Positions 7,589 to 17,077 of a DNA stretch of 64,000 nt are shown in pieces. Below the pieces are notes generated by a model. That model was not told the DNA's origin and searched no databases. It was given only the letters and a program-made list of their open reading frames with translations. Position numbers and translations under genes: made by a program. Every line of letters begins with the position of its first letter. Within the stretch, counting starts at the first letter, position 1. The stretch spans positions 1,749,001-1,813,000 of the forward strand of contig JAPPUL010000068.1 in assembly GCA_026874595.1 (NCBI GenBank), given 5' to 3'. The stretch is from Sipunculus nudus (lineage: Eukaryota; Annelida; Sipuncula; Golfingiida; Sipunculidae).

Positions 7589-10429
7589 ATGAAGGACTTA
7601 GTAGAAAAGAGCTTAGTAAGTAATGGGATAGATTTTATTACCTTAAAAGATTTTGAAAAGTATTTTGAAAGCAAGATATATAATCAGTTTAAAAAATATA
7701 GACCTTTTAAAGAGGCCCGTGAGTATGTTAGGTCCCTTGGTTTAGGTGGTTATAAGGAATGGCGAGAGTGGGCAAGGTCAGATGAAAGACCTGATGACAT
7801 TCCTTATAGTCCTAATAGTGTTTACAAAGATAAAGGCTGGCAAGACTATGGTGATTGGTTAGGCACAGGCCGGGTTCAGGCAACTAACCTTCGTCCTTTT
7901 GAAGAGGCACGGGAGTACGCTAGGTCTCTTAAGTTAAAGGGTCAAAAGGAATGGCGAGAGTGGGCAAGGTCTGATAAAAGACCCAATGACATTCCTTATA
8001 GTCCTAATAGTGTTTACAAAGATAAAGGCTGGCAAGGCTATGGTGATTGGTTAGGCACAGGACGGGTTCAGGCAACTAACCTTCGTCCTTTTGAAGAGGC
8101 ACGGGAGTACGCTAGGTCTCTTAAGTTAAAGGGTCAAAAGGAATGGCGAGAGTGGGCAAGGTCAGATGAAAGACCTGATGACATTCCTTATAGCCCAAAT
8201 CATTTTTACAAAGATAAAGGCTGGCAAGGCTATGGTGATTGGTTAGGCACAGGACGGGTTCAGGCAACTAACCTTCGTCCTTTTGAAGAGGCACGGGAGT
8301 ACGCTAGGTCTCTTAAGTTAAAGGGTCAAAAGGAATGGCGAGAGTGGGCAAGGTCAGATGAAAGACCTGATGACATTCCTTATAGTCCTCATAGTGTTTA
8401 CAAAGATAAAGGCTGGCAAGGCTATGGTGATTGGTTAGGTATTAGAAGTGTTTGGAATACAAATGCTATAAAGGTATTTGTCAAGGATATAATAGACCAT
8501 ATACCTAGTCTTGAAAACGTAGAATTATATTCTTTTATGCTTCGTAAAGGCCTTTTAACGTTAACAGAAAGCAACCAGCATAAAGGTTTTGTTAAGGATA
8601 TTAGTAAAGGGCGTATTCCCTTAAAAGATTTGAAGGAATGGGCAGAAGGGGACTCTGAAGAATTACCAAAGCCTAAGGTCCTCAGGCTTCCCTTCAATCT
8701 CAATATTTCTTTTGCAGAAGGAGACTCTGAAGAATTATCAAAGCCTAAGGGGCAAGCTAATGAAATAGAGGATAGTTCAGCAGATAATTTAGACGAACTT
8801 AATGAGGATGAGGACCTTGGAGAGGTTAAGGATATTGATGAAGCTATTAGAAGTAAAAAAAGCTTACCTGTTGTAAGGGCTAAAGACGCTCTTAAGAGTG
8901 CTGAGGTTCTTTGTGCTAGTAGTGATGAAGAAGCTGTTGAGTTTTATATAGCTTCTGGTGTTACTAAGATTTGGAAATATGCTTACCATAATGAGGCTGA
9001 GGCTATTGAAGAGGTTAATAATTTTAAAGTTAATGAATACTCTGCTAGGGTAAGGGAAAGGTTTTTAACTCAGTATAATGGTGCTAAGGCTCTTATTATA
9101 CCTGGGGGTTATAGTTTTTCAAAGGACGGTAAATACTATGAACCTAATCTAATGCAGAGGCTTATAGCGTTTAGGGTATTAACGGAAAGGAGGGTGGGCA
9201 ACTTTTCTGGGACAGGGGCTGGCAAGACTTTAGGGGCTATATTAGCTGCAAGGGTTTGTGAGGCAAGGGTAACTATTATAATTTGTCCTAATACGGTTGT
9301 GGATATATGGAAGGATAATATTAAGTTAATATATCCTGATTCATTAGTGTACACAAAAGAGATAGTTAGTGGTTTAGGGGGGAAGAATACTTACATCGTA
9401 TTAAACTATGAGATGTTTCAACAGGCTGATTCAGAAGATAAGGTTTTAGGCTTAATTAGGAATTCAGTTGACTTAATTGTATTAGATGAGGTTCATTATT
9501 CAAAGCAAAGGTATGAGAAGAAGAGTAGCAAAAGGCGAAAGCTTATTAATAGGTTATTATCTTTGTCTAGGCAGAGGAATCCTGATTTAAGGGTTCTTGG
9601 GTTGAGTGCGACACCGGTTATTAACAATTTATATGAGGGTAAGTCTCTTTTGGATATGATACTTGGTAATAAGGTTGATTTAGATACTAAAGAGACAATA
9701 CCTAATGCGGTAGCTTTATTTGAGAAGTTTACTACTATTGGGGTGAGGCAGGTTCCTGAGTATGAGATTGATCTTGATACAAAGTTTATAGACGTTGATT
9801 GTTCTAGGTATCTTGATGAGATTAGAGATATTGGCAAGGGTCAGGTTTTAGAGCTTGAGAGTATTTTAACAATGGCTCGCTTAAAGACTATACTTAAAGA
9901 GATAAGACCCCAGACTGTTATTTATACTAATTATGTTGGTAATGTTATTTTAGACCTCCTTTATTGTGCTGTTAAAAGAGAGGGATACAGTGTTGGGCTT
10001 TATACAGGGGAATACAAAAGTGGACTAAAGCCATTTTTGGATAAACAGATAGACGTACTGATTGGTTCGGATGCGATTGCAACTGGTGTAGATGGTTTAC
10101 AATTTGTATCGAACAGGTTAATTTTAAACACTTTACCTTGGACTAATGCTCAGTATACACAACTTATAGGCAGGTTACATAGGCAGGGTCAAGTAAGGGA
10201 AAAGGTTAAGGTAGTTATACCCAAGACTTATGCTGATATTGGTGATGAGAGGTGGTCTTATTGTGATTCGAAGTGGAAGAGGATCATGTATAAGGCGACT
10301 ATTGGTGATTGTGTTGTAGATGGTGTTATACCTCTTGGTGAGCTTAGGTCACCTGAGCAGGCGTTAAATGATGCTTTAGAGTGGTTTAAGAGGTTGGATG
10401 CTGAAAGGTTGGATAAGTTAGTTGTTTAA
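7589..10429 (+). CDS. integrase-repeat SNF2-family helicase (N-terminally truncated)
   Basis: A 946-aa superfamily 2 ATPase of the SNF2 type. Residues about 38-285 are four tandem 64-aa repeats (starting at residues 38, 102, 166 and 230). Each carries EAREY.RSL, KEWREWARS, RP.DIPYSP and YKDKGW..YGDWLG, the pattern of the phage-integrase repeat family (INT_rpt) found in marine bacteria, viruses and algae. An acidic linker (about 340-430) follows. Helicase motifs are intact: GTGAGKT at 541-547, DEVH at 633-636, SAT near 673, and the C-terminal lobe ending in QLIGRLHRQGQ near 858. The role is probably DNA or nucleoprotein remodelling; substrate unknown. The first in-frame ATG has no Shine-Dalgarno, and upstream sequence in the same frame is broken, so this is likely the remnant of a longer protein and may not be expressed. 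An Rrp8-like methyltransferase fragment follows. Confidence 0.85.
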   Translation: MKDLVEKSLVSNGIDFITLKDFEKYFESKIYNQFKKYRPFKEAREYVRSLGLGGYKEWREWARSDERPDDIPYSPNSVYKDKGWQDYGDWLGTGRVQATNLRPFEEAREYARSLKLKGQKEWREWARSDKRPNDIPYSPNSVYKDKGWQGYGDWLGTGRVQATNLRPFEEAREYARSLKLKGQKEWREWARSDERPDDIPYSPNHFYKDKGWQGYGDWLGTGRVQATNLRPFEEAREYARSLKLKGQKEWREWARSDERPDDIPYSPHSVYKDKGWQGYGDWLGIRSVWNTNAIKVFVKDIIDHIPSLENVELYSFMLRKGLLTLTESNQHKGFVKDISKGRIPLKDLKEWAEGDSEELPKPKVLRLPFNLNISFAEGDSEELSKPKGQANEIEDSSADNLDELNEDEDLGEVKDIDEAIRSKKSLPVVRAKDALKSAEVLCASSDEEAVEFYIASGVTKIWKYAYHNEAEAIEEVNNFKVNEYSARVRERFLTQYNGAKALIIPGGYSFSKDGKYYEPNLMQRLIAFRVLTERRVGNFSGTGAGKTLGAILAARVCEARVTIIICPNTVVDIWKDNIKLIYPDSLVYTKEIVSGLGGKNTYIVLNYEMFQQADSEDKVLGLIRNSVDLIVLDEVHYSKQRYEKKSSKRRKLINRLLSLSRQRNPDLRVLGLSATPVINNLYEGKSLLDMILGNKVDLDTKETIPNAVALFEKFTTIGVRQVPEYEIDLDTKFIDVDCSRYLDEIRDIGKGQVLELESILTMARLKTILKEIRPQTVIYTNYVGNVILDLLYCAVKREGYSVGLYTGEYKSGLKPFLDKQIDVLIGSDAIATGVDGLQFVSNRLILNTLPWTNAQYTQLIGRLHRQGQVREKVKVVIPKTYADIGDERWSYCDSKWKRIMYKATIGDCVVDGVIPLGELRSPEQALNDALEWFKRLDAERLDKLVV
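7700..8441 (+). repeat. four tandem 192-bp intragenic repeats
   Basis: Units start at 7700, 7892, 8084 and 8276, exactly 192 bp (64 codons) apart. Units 2 to 4 are almost identical at the DNA level while unit 1 is more divergent, which indicates recent in-frame expansion. The fourth unit ends early after the GDWLG motif. Confidence 0.97.
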
Positions 10430-10490
10430 TATACGGGTTATAGTTTAGTTTAAGGTGTTCAAGGGGGTTTAAAAAGGTTTTATATTAGTA

Positions 10491-10616
10491 TTAACCATTT
10501 TCTAAGACTCTTTTTCTAAAGAGGCTAGTAAAGAGTTTAATTTCACCTAGGCTTACACCTAGTGTATTAGATATATCTTCTAGTGATTTACCTTCACCGA
10601 TAAGTTTTGCAATTTT
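10491..10616 (-). pseudogene. C-terminal helix-turn-helix fragment, antisense
   Basis: On the minus strand an open stretch of 41 codons reads KIAKLIGEGKSLEDISNTLG, then VSLGEIKLF and a basic tail, with a stop at 10491-10493. The SLEDISNTLGVSLGEIK part looks like a small HTH of the LuxR/sigma-4 kind, where a helix precedes a turn and a recognition helix. No start or upstream domain is visible, because the sequence runs straight into the methyltransferase fragment on the other strand. A second, more decayed copy lies at 11101-11199. It is a remnant of an unknown DNA-binding protein. Confidence 0.55.
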
Positions 10617-11003
10617 GTGTGTGGTGAAGCTATATTAGCCCAAAAACTCCCAAATGAGGTATATAGTTTTGATCATATAGCGATAAATGAGTATGGTATT
10701 CCATCTGATAGTATGAGTGTATCTTTAGAAAGCGCTTCATTAGATATTGCAGTTTTTAGTCTTTCTCTTATGGGGAGTAATTTTAAAGATTATATAAAGG
10801 AAGCCTTTAGGACCCTTAAGTTGGATGGTTTCCTTTATATTGTTGAGGCGACTAGTCGATTTAAAAATATTGATTCTTTTTGTAAGAGTTTAGAGTTAAT
10901 GGGTTTTGGTGTAGAAAGCCCTAAGCAGTTTGGGCAGTTTACTTTGATTAGGGCAACAAAGAGAATACAGGATTTTAATGAGTTAGTATCCATAAGTTTT
11001 TAA
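10617..11003 (+). pseudogene. Rrp8-like SAM methyltransferase, 5'-truncated
   Basis: 128 codons that match the second half of an Rrp8-type Rossmann methyltransferase. They include CGEAILAQKLPN (the tail of SAM motif I, normally DxGCGE), then VYSFDH, LDIAVFSLSLMGSNFKDYIKEA, LKLDG, VEATSRF and the closing FTLIRATK. In eukaryotes Rrp8 methylates 25S rRNA; bacterial homologues occur in accessory regions and phages. Everything before motif I is missing, and the reading frame abuts the antisense HTH remnant, so SAM binding would be lost. It begins 187 bp after the helicase; the two may once have formed one functional unit. Confidence 0.75.
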
Positions 11004-11100
11004 TAAGAATTATTATGTGGGTATTAGTTATTGATAATAGATATTTAATAAGTTGCTATAGTCATTTTAGATAAGTTATAAGAACAGTTAATATATTTGG

Positions 11101-11199
11101 TGGTGGTCATTTTTCAAGAGTCTTTTTCTAAAGCTCTTAACAAAGAGCTTAATTTTGTATAGTGTTCTTTTTCCAAATTAGTTTAACAATTTTATGTGG
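11101..11199 (-). pseudogene. second, decayed copy of the antisense HTH fragment
   Basis: The minus strand reads PHKIVKLIW and, after deletions and stops, KIKLFVKSFRKRLLKN in another frame. This parallels HKIAKLIG and EIKLFTSLFRKRVLEN of the copy at 10491-10616. At the DNA level the shared stretch is clearest around CTTTTTCTAAAG and AAAGAG.TTAATTT. This is a duplicated, degenerate gene end. Confidence 0.55.
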
Positions 11200-11551
11200 T
11201 ATCGTTATTTAGGAGTACTAAAGAGTTCTTCTAGATTTTATTATAGTTATTTTGTATTATTTTACTTTGAATATTATCTTAGAGGAAAGGTTTGCTTTAA
11301 AATATTACACTATCCTAAGACAGTCTTTTAAGAAAATCATAAGTTTTATAACCTGAATAATAGAACTAAATAATACCCCTAATAAATAAGTCTTTATTAG
11401 TTTGCCTAAAAGGCTCATAATCTTTTATTTATTTATTTCGGATTATGTTTTATATATTTCATTTTTACTGCTATAGAAGAGACTTTGGAGTTGCTATTAA
11501 GATTACAAAAAGGTCTTTATTAGTTAGTTTACTTATTGGGGAGAATACTCT
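11200..11551. other. AT-rich stretch without recognisable genes
   Basis: About 350 bp between the decayed HTH copy and the beta-helix pseudogene. I see no open frame of note, no RNA gene and no clear terminator. Confidence 0.5.
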
Positions 11552-12285
11552 ATGGTAAAGGCTTACAATAGTAAAACAATAGTTCATGTTAAAGCGGGAG
11601 GTAGTGGTGATGGAAGTTCTTGGGCTAATGCTTTTAGTGATCTTCAAAAAGGGATTGACAAGGCTTATGGAGTGGCAAAAAATACAATAAGATAGTTAGG
11701 GTACATGTAGCTAAAGGTACTTATAAGCCGAGTAGTCATCCTAATGTAGGTAAGGGTAACCGTGAAAAGCATTTTTCTTTACGTAATGGAGTTGAGGTTA
11801 TTGGTGGGTATTCTGCTAATGGTGATGAAAACAATCCTGACCTTTATGAGACTATTTTAAGTGGTGATATTGGCACAAAAGATGATAGTGTGTATCATAT
11901 TTTTTATCATCCTGATGGTACTAGCTTAGATAATACCGCAAAGTTAACAGGGGTTACAATTACTAAAGGTAATGCTAATGGTGATGAAGAGCATAATGTT
12001 GGAGGGGTGGTGTATAATAGTTATAATTCTTCACCAGAGTTAAATGATTGTGAGTTTACTAATAACGAGGCTGAAGGAGAAGTAGGGGGCGGGATATTTA
12101 ATGATTCTTCTTCACCAAAGTTAACTGACTGTGAGTTTACCAACAACAAGGCTGTAAAAGGAGGTGGGGCGATATATAGTGATAAAGACAGTAAGCCTAA
12201 CTTTGATGCTGATACTAAAAAGACATTTACTCTTAGTAATGATCCTTATGGTAAGAATAATGCTAACTTTAAAGAAGCTAGTTAG
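11552..12285 (+). pseudogene. right-handed parallel beta-helix protein, frameshifted
   Basis: ATG 11552 opens MVKAYNSKTIVHVKAGGSGDGSSWANAF, typical of the start of the secreted beta-helix or adhesin-like repeat proteins that read VxxxGxGdGSSWanA. This frame stops at TAG 11693-11695. The continuation is in another frame, from about 11685 through VRVHVAKGTYKP and GVEVIGGYS to the repeat pair LNDCEFTNN and LTDCEFTNN, and ends at 12285. One indel, probably in the A-run near 11675-11684, accounts for the break. A GAGAA element lies upstream. No classical signal peptide is seen at the start. Likely an inactivated surface or secreted protein. Confidence 0.8.
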
Positions 12286-12301
12286 TAATATTGCCTTAAA
12301 G

Positions 12302-12423
12302 TAATAACCATTCTTTTATAGAGATAAGTATAGTTAGTTTATTAACTATTTACTAGGCTTTTAAATTATAAGTTATCGAAAAATACTTGCCTAATTACTC
12401 AAGTTTTTATTAACTTAAGCTAA
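12302..12423. repeat. dispersed AT-rich repeat, copy 1
   Basis: Shares most of its length with 20462-20596 in the same orientation, including CATTCTTTTATAG, TTATTAACTATTTA.TAGGCTTTT, GAAAAATACTTGCCTAATT and TTAACTTAAGCTAA. It is non-coding. It may be a small mobile-element remnant or a duplicated regulatory segment; here it ends 35 bp before a membrane-protein gene. Confidence 0.85.
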
Positions 12424-12458
12424 CTTTAATTAAGTAATCTAATGGATAGGAGGATAAT

Positions 12459-13064
12459 ATGGCTCAACTAACAGTTGGTGGGATAATTAGTAATTCAATT
12501 AAGTTGTTTTTAGAAAATGCTTTATCACTTATTGGATCAATTGTTTTATGGCTAATAACCATATGGATACCTTATATTAATCTTTGAACAACTATAGCAG
12601 TGATAGGGCATTTACCGATTGCATTAAGTAATGGTAAGGTAATAGCTCCTCTTGAAATATTTAGTTCTAAATACAGAAAAAAGATAGCGGATGTATTATT
12701 ATTAGGCGGGCTATTTATAATGGGAACTATGTATGGGCTTATGTTTTTTCTCATTCCTGCTTATGTAGCCATCATAGCTTGGGTATTATCTTATCCGCTT
12801 TTGCTAGATAAGGATATAAACCCTATTGAAGCTATGAGACTTAGCAATAAGCTTACCTTTGGTAAAAAGTGGACTATATTTTTAGGCGGCTTTGGATTAT
12901 TTTTATTAGTTTCTATTCCAACTATTATACTATACGCTATTTTTGATTATATATCTCCTATTTTGTCTGCATTATTTATGTTCATTGGATATATAATTCT
13001 ATTCTCTATAAGCGTTACAACAATAGGATATATTTATGGTGAACTTACTAAAGAGAATAATTAA
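12459..13064 (+). pseudogene. multi-pass membrane protein gene with internal TGA
   Basis: ATG 12459 follows an excellent ribosome site (AGGAGG, 7 nt away). The frame encodes hydrophobic segments at about residues 19-42, 75-105, 142-165 and 170-195 of a 201-codon protein and is interrupted once, by TGA at 12585-12587 (codon 43), between IPYIN and TTIAVIG. The rest is open to 13064. Intact neighbours use TGA as a stop, so a nonsense mutation is the simplest reading. A downstream restart is possible but would lose the first membrane segment. The fold resembles small DUF975-like integral membrane proteins; no function is assigned. Confidence 0.75.
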
Positions 13065-13389
13065 GCTATAAATGATAAAACTTAAGTTTATAAAACTTAA
13101 ATAGTAAATAAGAATATTCTTTATTTATTATTTAATGGCTAGTATAAGTCAACATTCTATGATTTTGTTGTTTAATGAGAAGGGGTGCCTGGTTTGTTTA
13201 TTATTAGAGAGGGGGACTTATGGTAGTTGCTATTATATATAGATCTGATTCATCCATTTCCTAAGCCATCTTTATGTTTATATTAAAAATAAAAACACTC
13301 CCTTTAGCTAAATCTTATTAAAGTTAAATCTTATTAAAAGAGGATAGAAGGTAATTTAGTATTTTTGTAAAATATTGTGGATAACTATT
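13065..13389. other. intergenic stretch upstream of napF
   Basis: No gene seen. Just after the membrane gene is a 12-bp palindrome (13078-13089, AAACTTAAGTTT). A near-exact 16-bp tandem duplication (GCTAAATCTTATTAAA and GTTAAATCTTATTAAA) occupies 13307-13338. No clear FNR-type site (TTGAT-N4-ATCAA) was found before napF. Confidence 0.5.
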
Positions 13390-13893
13390 ATGGATAAAAT
13401 GGATAGGAGGGAATTTTTTAGGTCTCTCTTTTTACAAAAGAAGCAAACTATTGATGTAAAGCGTATTAGGCCTCCTTATAACAATGATGATGTGCTTTTC
13501 CAACGTTATTGCAAGGAGTGTGGTGGTAAATGTGTAGGAGTCTGTGAAGAGGAGATTATTCGGATAGACAAGGAAGATAACACACCATATTTAGATTTTA
13601 AAGAGAATGGTTGTACTTTTTGTCAAAAGTGTGCTGAGGCCTGTGATTTTGGAGTATTAGATACTAGTATTTATGAAGGTATAAATAAGGTTAATGCGCT
13701 GCCTGCTATAGGCGAGTCTGAGTGTTTGGCTTGGAATAAAGTTATTTGTAGTAGTTGTAGGGAGATTTGTCCTGAGAAGGCAATAAAGTTTTTGGTTTTA
13801 TGGAACCCTAAGGTGCAAGCAGACAAATGTACGGGTTGCGGGTTATGTATTTCAGTTTGCCCTAAAGAAGCTATTAAGATTAGTGCTTTATAA
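13390..13893 (+). CDS. napF: NapF-like ferredoxin, periplasmic nitrate reductase accessory
   Basis: A 167-aa iron-sulfur protein beginning MDKMDRREFFRSLF, the usual NapF opening. It has four Cys clusters: CKECGGKCVGVC, CTFCQKCAEAC, CSSCREIC with an upstream Cys, and the classical CTGCGLCISVCP near the C-terminus. NapF is a cytoplasmic 4Fe-4S protein thought to help mature or supply electrons to NapA before export. I chose ATG 13390; a TTG at 13375 is in frame but adds nothing conserved. It precedes napA by 317 bp, rather far for a tight operon. The first two clusters are less regular than in enterobacterial NapF and closer to Campylobacterota forms. Confidence 0.85.
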   Translation: MDKMDRREFFRSLFLQKKQTIDVKRIRPPYNNDDVLFQRYCKECGGKCVGVCEEEIIRIDKEDNTPYLDFKENGCTFCQKCAEACDFGVLDTSIYEGINKVNALPAIGESECLAWNKVICSSCREICPEKAIKFLVLWNPKVQADKCTGCGLCISVCPKEAIKISAL

Positions 13894-14210
13894 AAAAGGC
13901 TATTCTACTATTTTCTTTAATTATGGGTTGTATTAAGGACTCTAATAAGAAGGGTAGTTGTACTATTCTTACAATTTAGGTAATATTTACTTTTTTAATA
14001 TTTACTTTTTGCTTGTACTATAAAGAAGACTAGAGATTATAAGCAAACTATTAATGATTATTAATGATTATAGAAGTATTTTTCAAGATAGTTGTTTTAT
14101 ATTTTTTTTAGGTATAGAAGTTTGTTTTTAGTTATTCTTTAGTTATTCTTAAGGAAGATAGGTTTTGGATATTTAGCTAGTATAAAATAATATTTCTAAG
14201 GAGACTGTTA
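13894..14210. other. napF-napA intergenic stretch rich in short tandem duplications
   Basis: 317 bp without a gene. It contains three separate exact tandem duplications: 15 bp at 13981-14010 (TAATATTTACTTTTT twice), 10 bp at 14051-14070 (TTAATGATTA twice) and 11 bp at 14129-14150 (TAGTTATTCTT twice). A purine-rich ribosome site (AAGGAGA) precedes napA. Confidence 0.85.
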
Positions 14211-16994
14211 ATGTCACTATCTAGAAGAGAATTTCTTAAGAAGACAGCAGCGGTATCGGCGGCTACAGCTATAGGTATTAATGTACCTGAGGCAGATAGG
14301 CTTGCGGCAGATGCTGCTGAAGCTGGTTGGCGCTGGGATAAGAGTGTGTGCAGGTTTTGTGGTACTGGGTGTGGTATTATGCTTGCGACTAAGGACGATA
14401 AGATAGTTGCATCAAAGGGTGATCCGGCATGTCCAGTTAACAAGGGTTTAAACTGCATTAAGGGGTACTTTAACTCGAAGATTATGTATGGTAGTGATAG
14501 GTTAACGAAGCCCCTTTTACGAAAGACAAATGGCAAGTTTGATAAGCATGGTAAGTTTGAGGAGATTGGTTGGGACGAAGCGTTTAATGTTATGGCCCAG
14601 AAGTTTAAAGAGACTTATGGAAAGAATGGTCCACGTAGTGTTGCGGTTTTTGGTTCTGGTCAATATACTATACAAGAAGGTTATGCTATAGCTAAGCTTA
14701 TGAAGGCAGGATTTAGGAGTAATAATATTGATCCTAATGCAAGACATTGCATGGCTAGTGCTGTAGTTGGTTTTATACAGACTTTTGGTATAGACGAGCC
14801 TTCTGGATGTTATGATGATATAGAGCTTACTGATACAGTTGTTACATGGGGTGCAAATATGGCAGAGATGCATCCTATTTTGTGGTCTCGAGTAACAGAT
14901 AGAAAGCTTAGTGCTCCTGATAGAGTTCAGTTGGTTAACTTATCTACGTATACAAATCGTTGTTCTGATATTGCTGATACGGATATTATATTTAAACCTA
15001 GCACAGATCTAGCTATTTGGAACTATATAGCAAGAGAGGTTATTAAGAGCAAGGCGGTTGATGAGAAGTTTGTTAAGGATCACTGTATTTTTACTACAGG
15101 ATTTGTGGATATTGGTTATGGTATGCGTGAGGATACCGCACATAAAAAATATAAAGAGTCTGAGTTAGACACAGCTAAAAAGCAGAATGGGAAGCGTCTT
15201 TCTGCTGATGAGGGTGTATCATTAGCTTATTTAGGGCATAAGGCTGGTGATATGCTTGAAATGAAGCATAGTAAGGGTAAAGGACCTTTTGTGCACTGGA
15301 AGATAACTCGTGAGGACTTTGAAAAGGCGTTAGAACCGTATACTTTAGACTATGTTGCTAAGTTATCTAAGGGTAATCCTGACGAGACTCTTGCTGATTA
15401 TAAAAAGAAATTAGAGCTTCTTGCAAAGTTATATATTGAGAAGAATAGGAAGGTGGTTAGTTTCTGGACTATGGGAATGAATCAACACTCTAGGGGTTCA
15501 TGGGTTAATGAGCAGGCGTATATGGTTCATTTATTATTAGGTAAGCAAGCTAAGCCGGGTAACGGTGCATTTAGTTTAACTGGGCAGCCGTCAGCCTGTG
15601 GTACTGCCAGAGAGGTTGGTACTTTTGCACATAGGCTACCAGCTGATATGGTAGTAGATAATCCTAAACATAGAGAGATATCAGAAAAGATATGGATGCT
15701 TCCTAAGGATACGTTAAATGGTAAAGTTGGTTCACATTATACAAAGATTATGAGGGACATAGAAGATGGTAAGATTAAGTGGGCCTGGGTTAATGTATGT
15801 AACCCGTGGCAGAATACAGCTAATGCTAATCATTGGATAAAGGCAGCCCGAGAGATGGACAACTTTATAGTTGTGTCAGATTCTTATGCTGGAATATCTG
15901 CTAAGGTAGCTGATTTAATATTGCCATCGGCTATGATATATGAGAAATGGGGAGCTTATGGTAATTCAGAAAGGCGTACACAGCATTGGAAGCAACAGGT
16001 TACTCCGGTTGGAGAGGCGATGCCTGATGTATGGCAATATCTAGAGTTTTCTAAGCGTTTTAAGTTAAAAGAGTGTTGGAAGGGTTGGGATGTTGGAGGG
16101 ATTAAGTTAAAGGATGTATTATCTGAGGCTAAGGCTAAGGGTTATAATCCTGATATGAGTTTATACGATGTACTTTTTGCAACTAAAGACATGAAAAAGT
16201 TTAGTTGGGCTAATGATCCTGTAGGGAAGGGTTTTATGAATACAGAGGCGGCAGGTGATGGTAGGGAGATAAGTGGTTATGGTAAGTTTGGTGGTTATGG
16301 TTTTTTTGTTCATAAAGCTTTATGGGAAGAGTATAGAAAGTTTGGAACTAATAAACACCATGACTTAGCTGACTTTGATACTTATCATGCTGTAAGAGGG
16401 TTGAGATGGCCTGTAATAAACAAGCGTGAAACTAGGTGGCGTTTTAATGCTATGTATGATCCTTATGTTAGGAGTGAGGTAAAGGGTAAGGGATTTGCTT
16501 TTTATGGTACTGCACTTAAGAAGGTTTTTGAGGGAGGTTTAAAGGGTCCTGACAAGCAAAAGCCTAAGTATGATTTAAAGAACAAAGCTAAGATATTTTT
16601 CAGACCGTATATGGAGCCCCCAGAGGTGCCTAGTAAGGAATATCCTTTTTGGCTTAATACTGGTAGGGTTCTTGAGCATTGGCATAGTGGGACGATGACT
16701 ATGAGGGTGCCAGAGCTTTATAGGGCTGTTCCTGAGGCTCTTATTTATATGAATCCTGTTGATGCTAAGAAAGTTAATGTAAAGCAGGGGGATGCTGTGT
16801 GGGTAGAGAGTAGACGCGGTAAGGTTAAGGCGAGGGTCGATGCCAGAGGCAGGAATCGGCCGCCAAAAGGATTAGTATTTGTGCCATGGTTTGATGAGAA
16901 GGTTTTTATTAATAAGGTTACTTTGGATCACACTTGTCCATTATCTAAGCAGACAGATTTTAAAAAGTGCGCTGTGAAGATATATAAAGCATAA
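14211..16994 (+). CDS. napA: periplasmic nitrate reductase catalytic subunit NapA
   Basis: A 927-aa molybdoenzyme that reduces nitrate to nitrite in the periplasm. Residues 4-22 form a twin-arginine signal ([12 protein letters not shown]...). The 4Fe-4S ligands are C47-x2-C50-x3-C54-x27-C82. The molybdenum ligand is C180 in ARHCMASAV, which separates Nap-type enzymes from Ser/SeCys/Asp relatives. The C-terminal domain binds the bis-MGD cofactor ([15 protein letters not shown]). The length and the TAT/MGD pattern match the Campylobacterota NapA class (about 925 aa) rather than the 830-aa enterobacterial class. The start ATG has AAGGAGA upstream. The gene is fully intact, unlike many neighbours. 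It needs NapD (present) for maturation and NapB (present) as electron donor. Confidence 0.97.
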   Translation: MSLSRREFLKKTAAVSAATAIGINVPEADRLAADAAEAGWRWDKSVCRFCGTGCGIMLATKDDKIVASKGDPACPVNKGLNCIKGYFNSKIMYGSDRLTKPLLRKTNGKFDKHGKFEEIGWDEAFNVMAQKFKETYGKNGPRSVAVFGSGQYTIQEGYAIAKLMKAGFRSNNIDPNARHCMASAVVGFIQTFGIDEPSGCYDDIELTDTVVTWGANMAEMHPILWSRVTDRKLSAPDRVQLVNLSTYTNRCSDIADTDIIFKPSTDLAIWNYIAREVIKSKAVDEKFVKDHCIFTTGFVDIGYGMREDTAHKKYKESELDTAKKQNGKRLSADEGVSLAYLGHKAGDMLEMKHSKGKGPFVHWKITREDFEKALEPYTLDYVAKLSKGNPDETLADYKKKLELLAKLYIEKNRKVVSFWTMGMNQHSRGSWVNEQAYMVHLLLGKQAKPGNGAFSLTGQPSACGTAREVGTFAHRLPADMVVDNPKHREISEKIWMLPKDTLNGKVGSHYTKIMRDIEDGKIKWAWVNVCNPWQNTANANHWIKAAREMDNFIVVSDSYAGISAKVADLILPSAMIYEKWGAYGNSERRTQHWKQQVTPVGEAMPDVWQYLEFSKRFKLKECWKGWDVGGIKLKDVLSEAKAKGYNPDMSLYDVLFATKDMKKFSWANDPVGKGFMNTEAAGDGREISGYGKFGGYGFFVHKALWEEYRKFGTNKHHDLADFDTYHAVRGLRWPVINKRETRWRFNAMYDPYVRSEVKGKGFAFYGTALKKVFEGGLKGPDKQKPKYDLKNKAKIFFRPYMEPPEVPSKEYPFWLNTGRVLEHWHSGTMTMRVPELYRAVPEALIYMNPVDAKKVNVKQGDAVWVESRRGKVKARVDARGRNRPPKGLVFVPWFDEKVFINKVTLDHTCPLSKQTDFKKCAVKIYKA

Positions 16995-17077
16995 GTTATT
17001 TTATGATTATTTGTGAAAATGAAATATGTAGTGATAATGCTCTATTTTAAATTAAATTCATATATGGAGAAAGTGAT

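Noticed and set aside
8422-8703. Minus-strand open frame inside the helicase gene
   Set aside because: Antisense to a conserved coding frame, with no ribosome site and no recognisable domain.
12585-12587. Possible alternative genetic code or selenocysteine at the internal TGA
   Set aside because: Intact genes here end with TGA (jag, dxr), the other pseudogenes are broken by TAA and TAG as well, and no SECIS-like hairpin stands after the codon.
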